A stretch of 64,000 nucleotides of DNA from DSYU01 sp963827605 (GTDB taxonomy: Bacteria; Chloroflexota; Anaerolineae; Anaerolineales; Anaerolineaceae): contig CAWHBK010000004.1 in NCBI GenBank assembly GCA_963827605.1, positions 434,001 through 498,000 of the forward strand. Direction: 5' to 3'. Positions 1 through 8,469 of the stretch are shown here, in pieces. The translations under genes and the position numbers were made by a program. The notes below the pieces were generated by a model. That model saw nothing but the letters and a program-made list of their open reading frames with translations, was not told where the DNA came from and did not search any database. Numbering within the stretch: the first letter of the stretch is position 1; every line of letters begins with the position of its first letter.

Positions 1-485
1 ACCTTCTCTCCGACCGTGCATAAACCGGCGGCAATCTCCGAGCCGATAAACCCGCCGCCGATCACGCCAAAGCGCTTGCCCTGCCCGGTGAGAGCGCGCA
101 GGGTGTGATAATCGGCCAGAGTGCGGTAGTAGAGGATTTCTTCCCCGCCAAACGGCAGCTTGCGCGGCGTGCCGCCCGTCGCCAGCAGCAAGCGTTCATA
201 GCCAATCTCTTCCCCGGAAGCATCCCGCACGCGCTTGTTGTGCGGGTCAATCGCGGCCACCTGCCGGTTGAGCAGCAAGTCCACCCCGCCGGGCAGCGCG
301 CGCCAGATAATGCTCTCTGGTTTGCCCATCCACAGCTTCTTGCTCAACGGCGGGCGGTCGTACGGGTTGTGCTGCTCCGCGCTGATCATGCCAATTTCCC
401 CCTGTTCACCGGCCTCGCGGATGCCCTGGGCTGCCGTCGCCGCCGTCATTCCACCCCCAATCGTCAAGAACGGATATGTACGCAT
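1..485 (-). CDS. FAD-dependent pyridine nucleotide-disulfide oxidoreductase (N-terminal part)
   Basis: About 161 residues are visible before the gene runs off the left edge. An N-terminal FAD-binding glycine motif (TIGGGMTAA) is followed by RPPLSKKLW and LLLATGGTPRKLPF, typical of ferredoxin, rubredoxin or nitrite reductase-type flavoproteins. A second nucleotide-binding motif (VIGGGFIGSEIAAGL) binds NAD(P)H in this family. The expected role is cytosolic electron transfer between NAD(P)H and a small redox protein. The partner cannot be named because the C-terminal half is missing. It is divergent from the secreted protein gene to its right, across an AT-rich 200-base gap that could hold both promoters. 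Confidence 0.85.
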   Translation of the reverse strand, partial: MRTYPFLTIGGGMTAATAAQGIREAGEQGEIGMISAEQHNPYDRPPLSKKLWMGKPESIIWRALPGGVDLLLNRQVAAIDPHNKRVRDASGEEIGYERLLLATGGTPRKLPFGGEEILYYRTLADYHTLRALTGQGKRFGVIGGGFIGSEIAAGLCTVGEK

Positions 486-695
486 GGAAACCTCTTCAAT
501 ATCATAATTTTTAATATTATATATTATTATGATAAAAATTACAATATTAATAAGGACCAGAAAAAAGGGTCCTCTCTTCTAACAAAATTATCGACGATTT
601 CTTAGGTTACACAAGTAGTTTTCCACCGCAATTTCTGTTATAGTAAAAAAATTGAGCACATTTGATACAAACCATCAGGGGGGGCTTTGAGAATC

Positions 696-2680
696 ATGAA
701 ATTTATCGCAAATTTCTGGGCTATCGCTATCCTCATCGCTATGCTGGCAGTCCGGCCGGCGCAGCCCGCCTCCGCGCAAGACGGCGAACCGCCTCCGCCC
801 GCACCGGAGGTGGTGGACAACCTGGATCTGGGTCTGCAGCCGGTCGAGGTGCGCCTGGACCCGGTTTCTTCCAGTTTCACCCAGGCGCCCCCGGCGCCCC
901 GCTCGGTGATGGCCGCCCAGGCCGCCAGCATGTTGACGAGCGCCTTCATCATCGATTATGTGCCGGATGCCCAGGTGAACGCGCTTGGGGATAACTGCAC
1001 CACCTTCCCCGAAGCTGCCAAATTCGCATTCCAATATTCGGCCGGTATCTGGGCCAGCCAGCTCAACGCCACCGTGCCAATCCATATCCAGGCCTGCTGG
1101 TCAGACATGGCCACCGGTATATTGGGCCACAGCAGCGCCGTATCCAGCCTGCGCAACTTCCCCAACGCCCCGGTCGCCGATACGTATTACCCTATTTCAC
1201 TGGCCAATACCCTCGCCGGAGCCGATTTGAACGGCGCCAACCCGGAAATGAGTATCGCCTACAACAGTGATTACCTGACCGATTTTTACTATGGCACCGA
1301 TTACGCCACGCCACCCAACCAGATTAACTTCGCCACGGTAGTGCTGCACGAAATTACCCACGGGCTGGGCTTTAGCGGGTCCATGGTATCCAGCTTCGGG
1401 ACTGGCTCCTGGGGCAACTTTGGCATGCCCAGGATCTACGACCGTTTTGCCGTGGACCAGACCGGCGCTCAGTTAATCAACACCGGCATTTACGCCAACC
1501 CCGGTCCCCTGCTGGGCAGCGTGCTGACCGGCGGTAACGTCTACCTCAACGGGGCGAATGCCCGCGCGGCAAACGCTGGTGCAAACGTCAAGTTGTTTGC
1601 GCCACCCCAATGGATGCCAGGCTCCAGCTACGCGCATCTGGACTTCCTCACCTTTTACGGGACCGTAAACCGCCTGATGGTCTATTCGGTGGCACAGGGC
1701 ACCACCAACTACAGCCCCGGTCCGGTGACCCTGGGGATCCTCACCGATATTGGCTGGCCCTACCCGCCCACCGATATCGCCCTCTCCAGTGCCGTTGTGA
1801 TGGCCGAGCTGCCGGTGTCGACCAGCGTGGGCGTGTTCAGCACCGCCGATCCAAACACGCCCGAAACCTTTACCTATTCTCTGGTAGCGGGCGGCGCGGA
1901 TAACGCTTCGTTTACCATCAGCGGCAGCACCCTGAAAACCAACACCATTTTCCCCGGCCCGGGCAGCAAATCCATCCGCGTGCGCGTCACGGACAGCGGC
2001 GGCCTGTACTACGACAAAAATTTCACCATCACCGTGATCCGGTTCAACCACCCTCCCACCAACCTGGCCTTGAGCGCGAACACGATCGCCGAAAACGTTC
2101 CGGACGGTACTTTCATCGGCGCGCTCTCCACCACCGACCCGGATGCGGGTGAGATCTTCACCTATTCGCTGGTAAACACGGCGCTCTGCCCGGGACCGGA
2201 CAATGCCGCCTTCACGATCTCTGGCAGCAGCCTGCTGGCCGGCCCCTGGTTAAACTACGAGCTCAAACCCAACCCGGCCATCTGCGTGCGTACCACCGAC
2301 CTGGGCGGGCTGGCCTTCGACCGCACCTTCACCATCACCCTCACCGACGTCAACGAGCCCGCCGCCCATATTCGGCTAAGCTCTACCATCCTGCGCATCG
2401 ATGCCTCCGTCGGCACGGACATCGGCATGCTGCTCGCCGACGACCCGGATGCCGGCGATATATCTGACCTTTACCCTCACCCCTGCTTTTGGCGACATTG
2501 CGCAGTTCACCTTCGACGGCAGGTATGCTCAGTCTCGCCCAGCCGGTGACCAAAACCTACGCGGAAACCTATACCATCGAGGCCACCGTCAAAGACGCCG
2601 CCGGTCTCGGCGTTACCCAGACCCTCACCATCCTGGTGGTCGGGGAGCACAGCTTGTACTTTCCTGCCATCTATAAATAA
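696..2680 (+). CDS. Secreted HExxH metallopeptidase-like protein with cadherin-like repeats (two frameshifts)
   Basis: The ATG at 696 follows a G-rich ribosome site (677-684) and begins a clear signal peptide with predicted cleavage after PASA. Around residue 218 lies HEITHGLGF, an HExxHxxG zinc-peptidase motif; the usual third metzincin histidine is not at the standard spacing, so activity is uncertain. Residues from about 350 to the end hold cadherin-like repeats (NLALSANTIAENVPDGTFIG, TDPDAGEIFTYSL). The frame shifts +1 near 2460 and again near 2520. Joining the three frames gives one protein of about 660 residues ending in SLYFPAIYK, a tail resembling ends of other Chloroflexota secreted proteins (recollection, not searched). 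Probable role is extracellular proteolysis or surface attachment. Confidence 0.75.
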
Positions 2681-2687
2681 GAATAAA

Positions 2688-2706
2688 GCGCCGGTTCTTC
2701 CGGCGC
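2688..2706. terminator. Hairpin between convergent genes
   Basis: A 7-base GCGCCGG/CCGGCGC stem with loop TTCTT lies 8 bases after the stop of the secreted peptidase-like gene. AT-rich flanks (AATAA on the left, TTCTTATTAT on the right) would let it act in both directions for the two convergent genes. Confidence 0.55.
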
Positions 2707-2721
2707 GTCATTCTTATTATC

Positions 2722-3555
2722 CTATTCGATCCATTCGATGTCCGGTGCCCCGGCAAAGCGGCGCTTCATCACCTCGATCGCCTCGGGGTTATTATCCACC
2801 AGGATGAACTGCCGCCCCAGCTTCAGGCACACCGCCCCCACCGTCCCCGACCCGGCGAAGAAATCCAGCACCACCTCGCCGGGGTTCGACGAGGCCAGAA
2901 CGATGCGCTGCAAGATCGCCAGCGGCTTCTGCGTGGGGTAGCCGGTCTTTTCCTTGCCGTTGGTTGGCACAATCGTGTTCCACCAGGTATCCGTGGGCAG
3001 CTTGCCGCGCGCCGCCTTCTCCGGACCCACCAGCCCGGGCGCCATATACGGGATGCGCTCGATCCCATCCACATTGAAGGTATAGTGTTTCGGGTCCTTG
3101 GCGTACCACAGGATATTATCGTGCTTGGGCGGCCACTTCTTCTTCGTCCGCGCCCCATAATCGTAAGCCCAGATAATCTCATTCAGGAACGACGCCCGCC
3201 CAAAGATCCCGTCCAGCAGGATCTTGCAGTAATGCACCTCGCGGTAATCGATGTGGAAATACAGCGAGCCGTGCGGCTTGAGCACCCGGCAGGCTTCCAC
3301 CAGCCGCGGCTCCAGGAAGGCCAGGTAATCGTCGAACAGGTCCGCGTAAGACTTCGACCCGACCCGGATCGTCTCATAGCGCCGCCCCGCAAACCCCGTC
3401 CGGTCGCCGGCTTCGCTGCGCTCCGTGCGGATCTGCGTGCGTGCCTGGGTTTTCCCGGTATTGAAGGGCGGGTCGATGTAGATAAGGTCAATCGACTCCG
3501 CAGGGAGCGATTGGAGAACGGGCAGGTTATCGGCGAGGTAGATGCGGTTGGACAT
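2722..3555 (-). CDS. Beta-class DNA adenine/cytosine-N4 methyltransferase
   Basis: This 277-residue protein has the catalytic motif IV early (IYIDPPFNTG, about residues 26-35) and the SAM-binding motif I late (VLDFFAGSGTVG, about residues 231-242), which is the beta-class arrangement of N6-adenine or N4-cytosine DNA methyltransferases. TQKPLAILQRIV is the conserved segment preceding motif I. No restriction endonuclease gene is recognisable next to it, so it looks like an orphan methylase, possibly regulatory or a relic of a restriction system. The target site cannot be read from sequence. Confidence 0.88.
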   Translation of the reverse strand: MSNRIYLADNLPVLQSLPAESIDLIYIDPPFNTGKTQARTQIRTERSEAGDRTGFAGRRYETIRVGSKSYADLFDDYLAFLEPRLVEACRVLKPHGSLYFHIDYREVHYCKILLDGIFGRASFLNEIIWAYDYGARTKKKWPPKHDNILWYAKDPKHYTFNVDGIERIPYMAPGLVGPEKAARGKLPTDTWWNTIVPTNGKEKTGYPTQKPLAILQRIVLASSNPGEVVLDFFAGSGTVGAVCLKLGRQFILVDNNPEAIEVMKRRFAGAPDIEWIE

Positions 3556-3835
3556 AGAAGCATAGCTTTTTAATCTATATAATCGAATTTAATTACTTAG
3601 AATAATGCCAATTTGCACTGATCCATTCCAGAAGCCTTGTCAATCTCTAATATCAGTGAATTTGACTTGCATCGTACATACTTCCAGACGTTTTAAAGTA
3701 TGCTGGTTCTTCAGATGCTGTACAATTTCTTTAACACGACCGTAATTCAGATGGATCTGGTCCTAATGCTCGTTCCATATTCAGTGACGTTGTGATATAC
3801 CTCAGTCATCGTCTTGCCAATATCGATCTGCTTGA
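3556..3835. other. AT-rich intergenic remnant
   Basis: This 280-base stretch is more AT-rich than its surroundings and holds no intact gene. On the minus strand a stop-free stretch ending at 3640 encodes a peptide containing NYGRVKEIVQHLKNQ, which could be a scrap of a lost gene but lacks a good start. It joins directly to the broken HEPN gene, so the whole block looks like decaying accessory DNA. Confidence 0.4.
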
Positions 3836-4174
3836 TTAACTCCTTTGCACAATGATAATCCAGAATGGATGACAATCTTCTGTCAGCGCATCCCTTAGGA
3901 ACTCAATAACCCGCCGACGAAAATTTCTAGGATGATTCTGATCCTTGATACTGTCCTGAAGGATATTTTTTTGGATGTCCTCTCCTATGATCTGCCAGAA
4001 AACGCACTGAATCGACTCGCTGAATTGAATGTTTTCTCTAAAAATCCCTGTGCGGTACCGAATTCCTCGGAGGACATGTCTTTGATGAAGTTATCTAAGC
4101 TTGAAACCTATACAATACCAATGCATCGAGCATAAATCATGGAGATAGTCGCTATAATTGCGTTCGGATTTCAT
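3836..4174 (-). pseudogene. Decayed HEPN (DUF86-type) partner of the MNT nucleotidyltransferase
   Basis: The ATG overlaps the stop of the upstream MNT gene (ATGA), the usual coupling in MNT-HEPN modules. It starts MKSERNYSDYLHD, then after a frame change continues MLDALVLYRF, and after another LDNFIKDMSSEEF, matching the N-terminal plan of DUF86 HEPN proteins (YLxDiLdAi...Fi.gmsfeeF). A third frame gives a weak match to the central IIGE segment. The catalytic RxxxxH region cannot be found. At least three frame changes in AT-rich DNA, unlike the isolated indels elsewhere in the window, point to true decay. Confidence 0.6.
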
Positions 4175-4473
4175 ACGAACTGGACCTCTTTTAGAACGCG
4201 CTCTTTGATGTTTGGTTTCAGCGCTTCTTCCATGACAAGATCGACTTTTATCCCCAATAAATCGCTAATGAAGTTTTCTAATTCAATATACTGAAATAGC
4301 CCTGGCGTTTCTTCAAAGGTTACCAGTAAATCCAAATCACTGCCCTCGCGCTGTTCATTGCGTGCAAAGGAGCCAAAAATTCCAAGCTTTGAAACCGTAT
4401 ACTTAAGTTTCAACTCAGGATACAGTTTTTGAAGCGGTTCCTTCAGATCAGATAAGCTATAAATTTTATTCAT
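4171..4473 (-). CDS. MNT-domain nucleotidyltransferase (MntA-like antitoxin)
   Basis: This 100-residue protein carries the minimal nucleotidyltransferase signature GSFARNEQREGSDLDLLV (about residues 34-51), with the two metal-binding aspartates in the DLD triplet. Such small proteins usually pair with a downstream HEPN ribonuclease toxin and inactivate it by AMPylation (family knowledge). Here the downstream HEPN frame is broken, so the protein may be a surviving antitoxin without a target. The DNA is AT-richer than its neighbours, suggesting acquisition by transfer. Confidence 0.82.
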   Translation of the reverse strand: MNKIYSLSDLKEPLQKLYPELKLKYTVSKLGIFGSFARNEQREGSDLDLLVTFEETPGLFQYIELENFISDLLGIKVDLVMEEALKPNIKERVLKEVQFV

Positions 4474-4614
4474 TCATTTTTCAAAATTCCAGATGTTCGG
4501 TGATAATATTGCCTTAATCGAATCAATGATAACAACGGATAGTATCCTACCAGGTTTATCATGCCTGGGCAGGGATTGAAGCGTTTCCTCTTTTCACACA
4601 GATTATAGCAGAAT

Positions 4615-5409
4615 CTACCCCCACGGCCTCGCCAGCCACTCGACCAATCCCGGCCACCATTGCGCGGATGCATTGCCCACCCCGAAATGATCCAGACCGG
4701 GCAGCAGGTCGATGCTGACGTTTTCACCGGCCTGGGGATACAGCTCAGCCAGCGCGGATTTGAAGCGCAGCGCCGCTTCCGGCGGCACGTGATCGTCCTT
4801 TTCGCCGTTGACAAAGTGAATCTCCGGCGCGTGCGCGTAGTGCGAGAGGTGTGTGATCGGGTTGAACAGCTCGTAGAACTTGCGCGCGTAGGCGTCTGGG
4901 GTGCCGGTGGGCAGCAGGCCGCGGGCTTTGTCCTGCAAGTCCACCATGCCGGGCCGCAGCCAATCCGGGGTAGCCACTACCGCGCCCACCCGCCGGATGC
5001 GCGGGTCGATCCCCGCCGCGGCGATCGAGATATCGCCGCCCATCGACAGCCCGCCCATGCAGATCCGCGCTTCCACGCCCAGGGTCGCGATGGCCCAGTC
5101 GATCACGCGCAGCGTATCCAGCGCCGTCTGGCCGATGTTGACCCACATATAGCGGCGGAAATTGCCAAACGTGCGCGCGCCCACCTGCTTGCTGGGCAGG
5201 CTGGTGCGCTCGCCGTGCTCCCAGGCATCAAAACTGAGCGCGAAGAAACCCGCCTGCGCCAGGTCGGTCAGGTACGGCGTCACGCTCTCCTTGCTCCCCG
5301 ACAACCCGGTGAGGAAAATCACCAGCCGGCGGCTGGGCTGCGGGCTTTGCGGCTCGAGCCACACCGCGGGAATATGGTCGATCCACGTAGAATTCAACGC
5401 ATCCATCAT
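4615..5409 (-). CDS. Alpha/beta hydrolase (dienelactone hydrolase/acyl-esterase-like)
   Basis: This 264-residue cytosolic protein starts at ATG 5409, 8 bases after an AGGAGG ribosome site. The serine nucleophile elbow is GLSMGGD (about residue 120). A likely catalytic aspartate lies in GEKDDHVPP and the histidine in LPGLDHFG near the C-terminus, completing an ordered Ser-Asp-His triad. The N-terminal VIFLTGLSGSKES supplies the oxyanion-hole region. Substrate is unknown; these folds hydrolyse esters or small peptides. It stands alone, with about 125 bases to the next gene on the same strand. Confidence 0.82.
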   Translation of the reverse strand: MMDALNSTWIDHIPAVWLEPQSPQPSRRLVIFLTGLSGSKESVTPYLTDLAQAGFFALSFDAWEHGERTSLPSKQVGARTFGNFRRYMWVNIGQTALDTLRVIDWAIATLGVEARICMGGLSMGGDISIAAAGIDPRIRRVGAVVATPDWLRPGMVDLQDKARGLLPTGTPDAYARKFYELFNPITHLSHYAHAPEIHFVNGEKDDHVPPEAALRFKSALAELYPQAGENVSIDLLPGLDHFGVGNASAQWWPGLVEWLARPWG

Positions 5410-5534
5410 GGCTTTCCTCCTCTGCTTGCAGAAGTGCTTGGGGTTATCCGGTTATCCCTACCTCTGGGCCTGGCATGCTTATAACACAATTAGCTCCCTC
5501 AGCATTCGGCCCGTGTGCGCGGCTAGGAAGGCGC

Positions 5535-5759
5535 TCAACCGTCTACCAGGTCCAGGCCAATGGGCTGGATACCGGTCACGCTCAGTTCATACAGGCATCC
5601 CTCGCAGAAAGCGCGCGCCACCCGTTCCTCGGCGGCGGGCGCCAGCAGTTGGATGGCTTCCGCTTCCGTTGGAACGTGGTCAAGTTGCGCCTCGATTTCG
5701 ATGGACGTGTTCAGGCGCACGTCATGGCAAATCAGGTGGGCGCGGATGCGGTAGAGCAT
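5535..5759 (-). CDS. Small conserved-looking protein of unknown function
   Basis: A 74-residue ORF starts at ATG 5759, four bases after the stop of the upstream methyltransferase, so it is very likely cotranscribed. It begins MLYRIRAHLICHDV and contains a CEGC pair near residue 52, which could bind metal or form a disulfide. The body (ENTSIEIEAQL-like amphipathic stretches, TEAEAIQLL) looks like a compact mixed alpha/beta domain. I do not recognise the family. Tight coupling suggests it serves the same process as the methyltransferase. Confidence 0.55.
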   Translation of the reverse strand: MLYRIRAHLICHDVRLNTSIEIEAQLDHVPTEAEAIQLLAPAAEERVARAFCEGCLYELSVTGIQPIGLDLVDG

Positions 5760-5763
5760 GCGC

Positions 5764-6567
5764 TTACTTCCGCGCCACCAACAGAAACTCGCCCGGCAGG
5801 CGCAGGCTTTCGCTCTGTTGTTCGCCAAACCGCCAGGCCGCCCCGCCCGGAAATTCATCCAGCCGTTCGATCACCAATCCCGCCTGCGCCACCGCGGTTA
5901 CCACATCCCCCAACGGCCAGACGAATTCATACTTGGTTTCTTTGGCCGCTTCGCCGCCCTGGAAGTGGTGCCAGCCGCTAACTTCGTACGCCCGGCCGCG
6001 GCTGAAATAATCCTCTTCCAGCACCAGCCGGCCGTCTTCGACCCACATGCAGCTTGCCAGCGGGTGCTCTTCGATCAGCACCAGCCGCCCGCCGGGTTTC
6101 AGGCAGGCCGCCGCGGCCGCCGCCCAGCGCTTCAAATCCGGCAGCCAGACCAGCGCCCCGCCGCCGGTAAAGACCACGTCAAACGACGCGCTGCGCAGCT
6201 CGGCGGGCAGGTCGTAAACGTCCGCGGCAAAAAAATCGACCGGCAAACCGGCCTCCGCCGCTTTCTGGCGGGCCAGCCCGATCTGCTCGTCCGAAATATC
6301 CGCCCCAACTGCCCGCGCGCCCAACCCGGCCCACGAGAGCGTGTCTTCGCCCGTCGCGCACTGCAGATGCAGCACCCGCAAGCCCGCGCCACCTGCGCCG
6401 AAAGCCTGTTCCACCGCCGCCACTGCCCGCGGGTCGAGCGTACTTCCGCCCTCCGCGAAAAAAGCCGCCGGCGGGAAGGTCTTCTCGCGCACCCCGGCGA
6501 TCTCATTCCACGCCCGCCGGTTTTGCTGAGTATAGCCTGAAAGGTTGTCCGAAGGACCGTCTACCAT
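5764..6567 (-). CDS. Class I SAM-dependent methyltransferase
   Basis: This 267-residue protein has a class I SAM-binding core: motif I VLHLQCATGEDT (about residues 66-77), acidic strand end VGADISDEQIGLA, motif II region SFDVVFTGGGAL and LKPGGRLVLIEEHP. It begins with YTQQNRRAWNEIA, common in small-molecule methyltransferases of this superfamily. The substrate is not evident. It precedes the 74-residue unknown gene and follows a second, unrelated methyltransferase on the same strand, about 25 bases away, so the three may be one transcript. Confidence 0.85.
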   Translation of the reverse strand: MVDGPSDNLSGYTQQNRRAWNEIAGVREKTFPPAAFFAEGGSTLDPRAVAAVEQAFGAGGAGLRVLHLQCATGEDTLSWAGLGARAVGADISDEQIGLARQKAAEAGLPVDFFAADVYDLPAELRSASFDVVFTGGGALVWLPDLKRWAAAAAACLKPGGRLVLIEEHPLASCMWVEDGRLVLEEDYFSRGRAYEVSGWHHFQGGEAAKETKYEFVWPLGDVVTAVAQAGLVIERLDEFPGGAAWRFGEQQSESLRLPGEFLLVARK

Positions 6568-6590
6568 GCCTGACCTCCCTGAAGAAAGCT

Positions 6591-7203
6591 CTATTTCTCC
6601 GCCACCATCAAAAACACCGGGAAGGTGCGCGTCTCCTTGCCCACCACCCGATCCATCTGAAAAACCGTCGAAAACGCCGCCTTACGGAAGCCAACGTCGC
6701 GCGCCAGGCTGCCCAGCGCTGCCCGGTCAAAACCTTTGTGCCCGTCAAAGTCGGGGCCGTGGAAGGCGCCGTCCTCCTGGTCCAGGTCGGCCACGCACAA
6801 ATACCCCGGCGTTTCCAGCAGTTCGTAAAAGCCCTTCAGCACCCTTTCCACATCCGGGATATGGTGCAGCGTCATCAGCGTGACACACCAGCTGCACCCG
6901 CAGCTCCGGCAATGGATCCGTGCTCAGGTCCAGCCTCAGCGAGGTCATATTGCCGATGCCTCCCGCAGCGATTTTTTCATCCAGCACCGCCAGCATGCCG
7001 GATGAATTATCCGCCAGCGTGATGTGCCCCAGGTAGGGCTGCAGCGCAAAACCCAGCAAGCCCGTCCCGCAGCCGTACTCAAAGGCAGTCATATCCGCGC
7101 CTACCGGAACAGCCTCCCGGATGCCCCTGGCAATCGCCTGCGCCCGCTCCATCCGGTACGTCTTCGCATCCCATGTCGCGGCTTCAAGATCAAAATCCGT
7201 CAT
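6591..7203 (-). CDS. Class I SAM methyltransferase (one frameshift)
   Basis: The N-terminal part (MTDFDLEAATWDAKTYRMER) starts at ATG 7203 after GAGGG and contains motif I FEYGCGTGLLGFALQP. The frame shifts +1 near 6887; removing one base in the run encoding QLV restores the expected VTLMTLHHIPDVERVLKGF and a normal C-terminus (LGSLARDVGFRKAAF). The joined product is about 204 residues. It resembles UbiE/Tam-like small-molecule methyltransferases. The shift is a single base with intact sequence on both sides, so sequencing error is as likely as inactivation. Confidence 0.75.
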
Positions 7204-7329
7204 ACTTGCCCTCTTACCTCCCAAGGATATAGCCTTATTGTATCAGCCACCCACCCTTCCTGTCACAATTCCCTCCGCAGCCGCATAAATTGAGTAGAAT
7301 AAATTCAACCCCTTTACACACCCCTGTCT

Positions 7330-7410
7330 TTCTTCCCTATCCCCTGATCGACCGATCACTGATCGACTGATCACTAATTGACTAATTGACTGATTGACTA
7401 ATCCCTTCTT
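7330..7410. repeat. GATTGACTGATC-type intergenic tandem repeat
   Basis: A run of overlapping GACTGATCACTGATCGACTGA and AATTGACTAATTGACTGA words fills the gap upstream of the adenylyltransferase gene. Similar low-complexity runs occur at 28515-28555, 29452-29487 and 32985-33040, always in gaps between genes. Confidence 0.6.
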
Positions 7411-7422
7411 CCCAAAACTCCT

Positions 7423-8328
7423 ATGCACCCACAATTCCTCCCCACCCTCCAAGACATCCTCCCCTGGGCCCAGGCCGACCCGGATATTCAAGGCGTTCTC
7501 CTCATCGGCTCGCAAGCCAGGAGCGCCCCCGCTGCGGATCAATGGTCCGATTTGGACCTGATGGTGTTCGCCGGTGACCCCCAGCGCCTGATGCAGGATA
7601 ACACCTGGTTCGAGCGCTTTGGCGAAGTGGCCTGTTTCTTTGACGAGATCGTCCCTCTCCATTTCAACAACTGGCGCTGGTGCGTGAAGCGCGTTTTGTA
7701 CGCCGACCACCGCGACGTCGACTTCAGCATCTTGCCGTACGATCACCTGGCGGATGTGCTTTCGGACAACCAGGAGATTCTCTCCAGGGGCTGCCAGGTT
7801 CTCTACGATGCGACCCCGGGCTGCCTCGACCGGCAAATTTGCGCGCTGCTGCAAAACCTGGAAACACAAACCGCCCACCCTCTCACGGAACAAGAACTGC
7901 GCCAGGTGGTGAACGAGCTCCTCTTTCACGTCATCTGGGCCTTCAAAAAAATCAAGCGCAGCGAGCTGTGGGTGGCGGTCAACTGCATCAACAGCCACAT
8001 GAAAAATCTGCTCCTCCAGCTCATCGAGGCGCACAATATTTCGATCCGTCAGCAGCCGGGCGTTTTGATGTACAACGGGCGCTTCTTAGAACAGCGCGCC
8101 GACCCGGAAATCCTCGCGCAATTAAGCGCCTGCTTCACCAAATATGACCCGGCGGACGCCGTCGCCACCCTGGAACGCCTCTTCGAGATCACCTATACCC
8201 TTTCAAAGGCAATCTGCGAGAAAAATGGCTGCCCGTTCGATGCCGCTCAATTCGAGCGCGTCCACAAAATCTACTCCGCGATGAAAGCCGGCGAGGATGA
8301 ACCTGCGCCGGTAGGTGCGCAAAAGTAA
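7423..8328 (+). CDS. Aminoglycoside 6-adenylyltransferase family protein (AadK-like)
   Basis: This 301-residue protein has the nucleotidyltransferase signature GVLLIGSQARS...WSDLDLMVF (about residues 26-50), with metal-binding aspartates in DLD, and a long helical C-terminal part with HVIWAFKKIKRSELW and FLEQRADPE, matching the streptomycin adenylyltransferase (PF04439) pattern. Family members transfer AMP from ATP to the 6-hydroxyl of streptomycin. In a non-pathogen it may be an intrinsic resistance gene or act on another substrate. It is monocistronic and flanked by intergenic repeats on both sides. Confidence 0.85.
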   Translation: MHPQFLPTLQDILPWAQADPDIQGVLLIGSQARSAPAADQWSDLDLMVFAGDPQRLMQDNTWFERFGEVACFFDEIVPLHFNNWRWCVKRVLYADHRDVDFSILPYDHLADVLSDNQEILSRGCQVLYDATPGCLDRQICALLQNLETQTAHPLTEQELRQVVNELLFHVIWAFKKIKRSELWVAVNCINSHMKNLLLQLIEAHNISIRQQPGVLMYNGRFLEQRADPEILAQLSACFTKYDPADAVATLERLFEITYTLSKAICEKNGCPFDAAQFERVHKIYSAMKAGEDEPAPVGAQK

Positions 8329-8339
8329 CCAGCATTTAT

Positions 8340-8430
8340 CGCGAATTACGCGAATGAAACGAATGACGCGAATAAAATATTAATCATACTGTTCTTATTC
8401 GCGTCATTCGTCCTATTCGTGAAATTCGTG
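8340..8430. repeat. GCGAAT-type imperfect inverted repeat
   Basis: Arms at 8340-8375 and 8395-8430 form a roughly 36-base imperfect palindrome built of GCGAATNA words (left arm ends GACGCGAATAA, right arm begins TTATTCGCGTC). It lies between the convergent adenylyltransferase and aldolase genes. Related sequences occur at 23042-23125 and 61210-61260. Confidence 0.75.
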
Positions 8431-8469
8431 TTTACCGCTTTCACCAGAATTGCTCAATGACGTCCTGGA

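Noticed and set aside
2450..2530. Programmed ribosomal frameshifting as an explanation for split genes
   Set aside because: No slippery heptamer with downstream structure is seen at this or the other sites, and shifts occur in unrelated genes.
3932..4135. Plus-strand 67-residue ORF
   Set aside because: It is antisense to the decayed HEPN gene and has no family resemblance.
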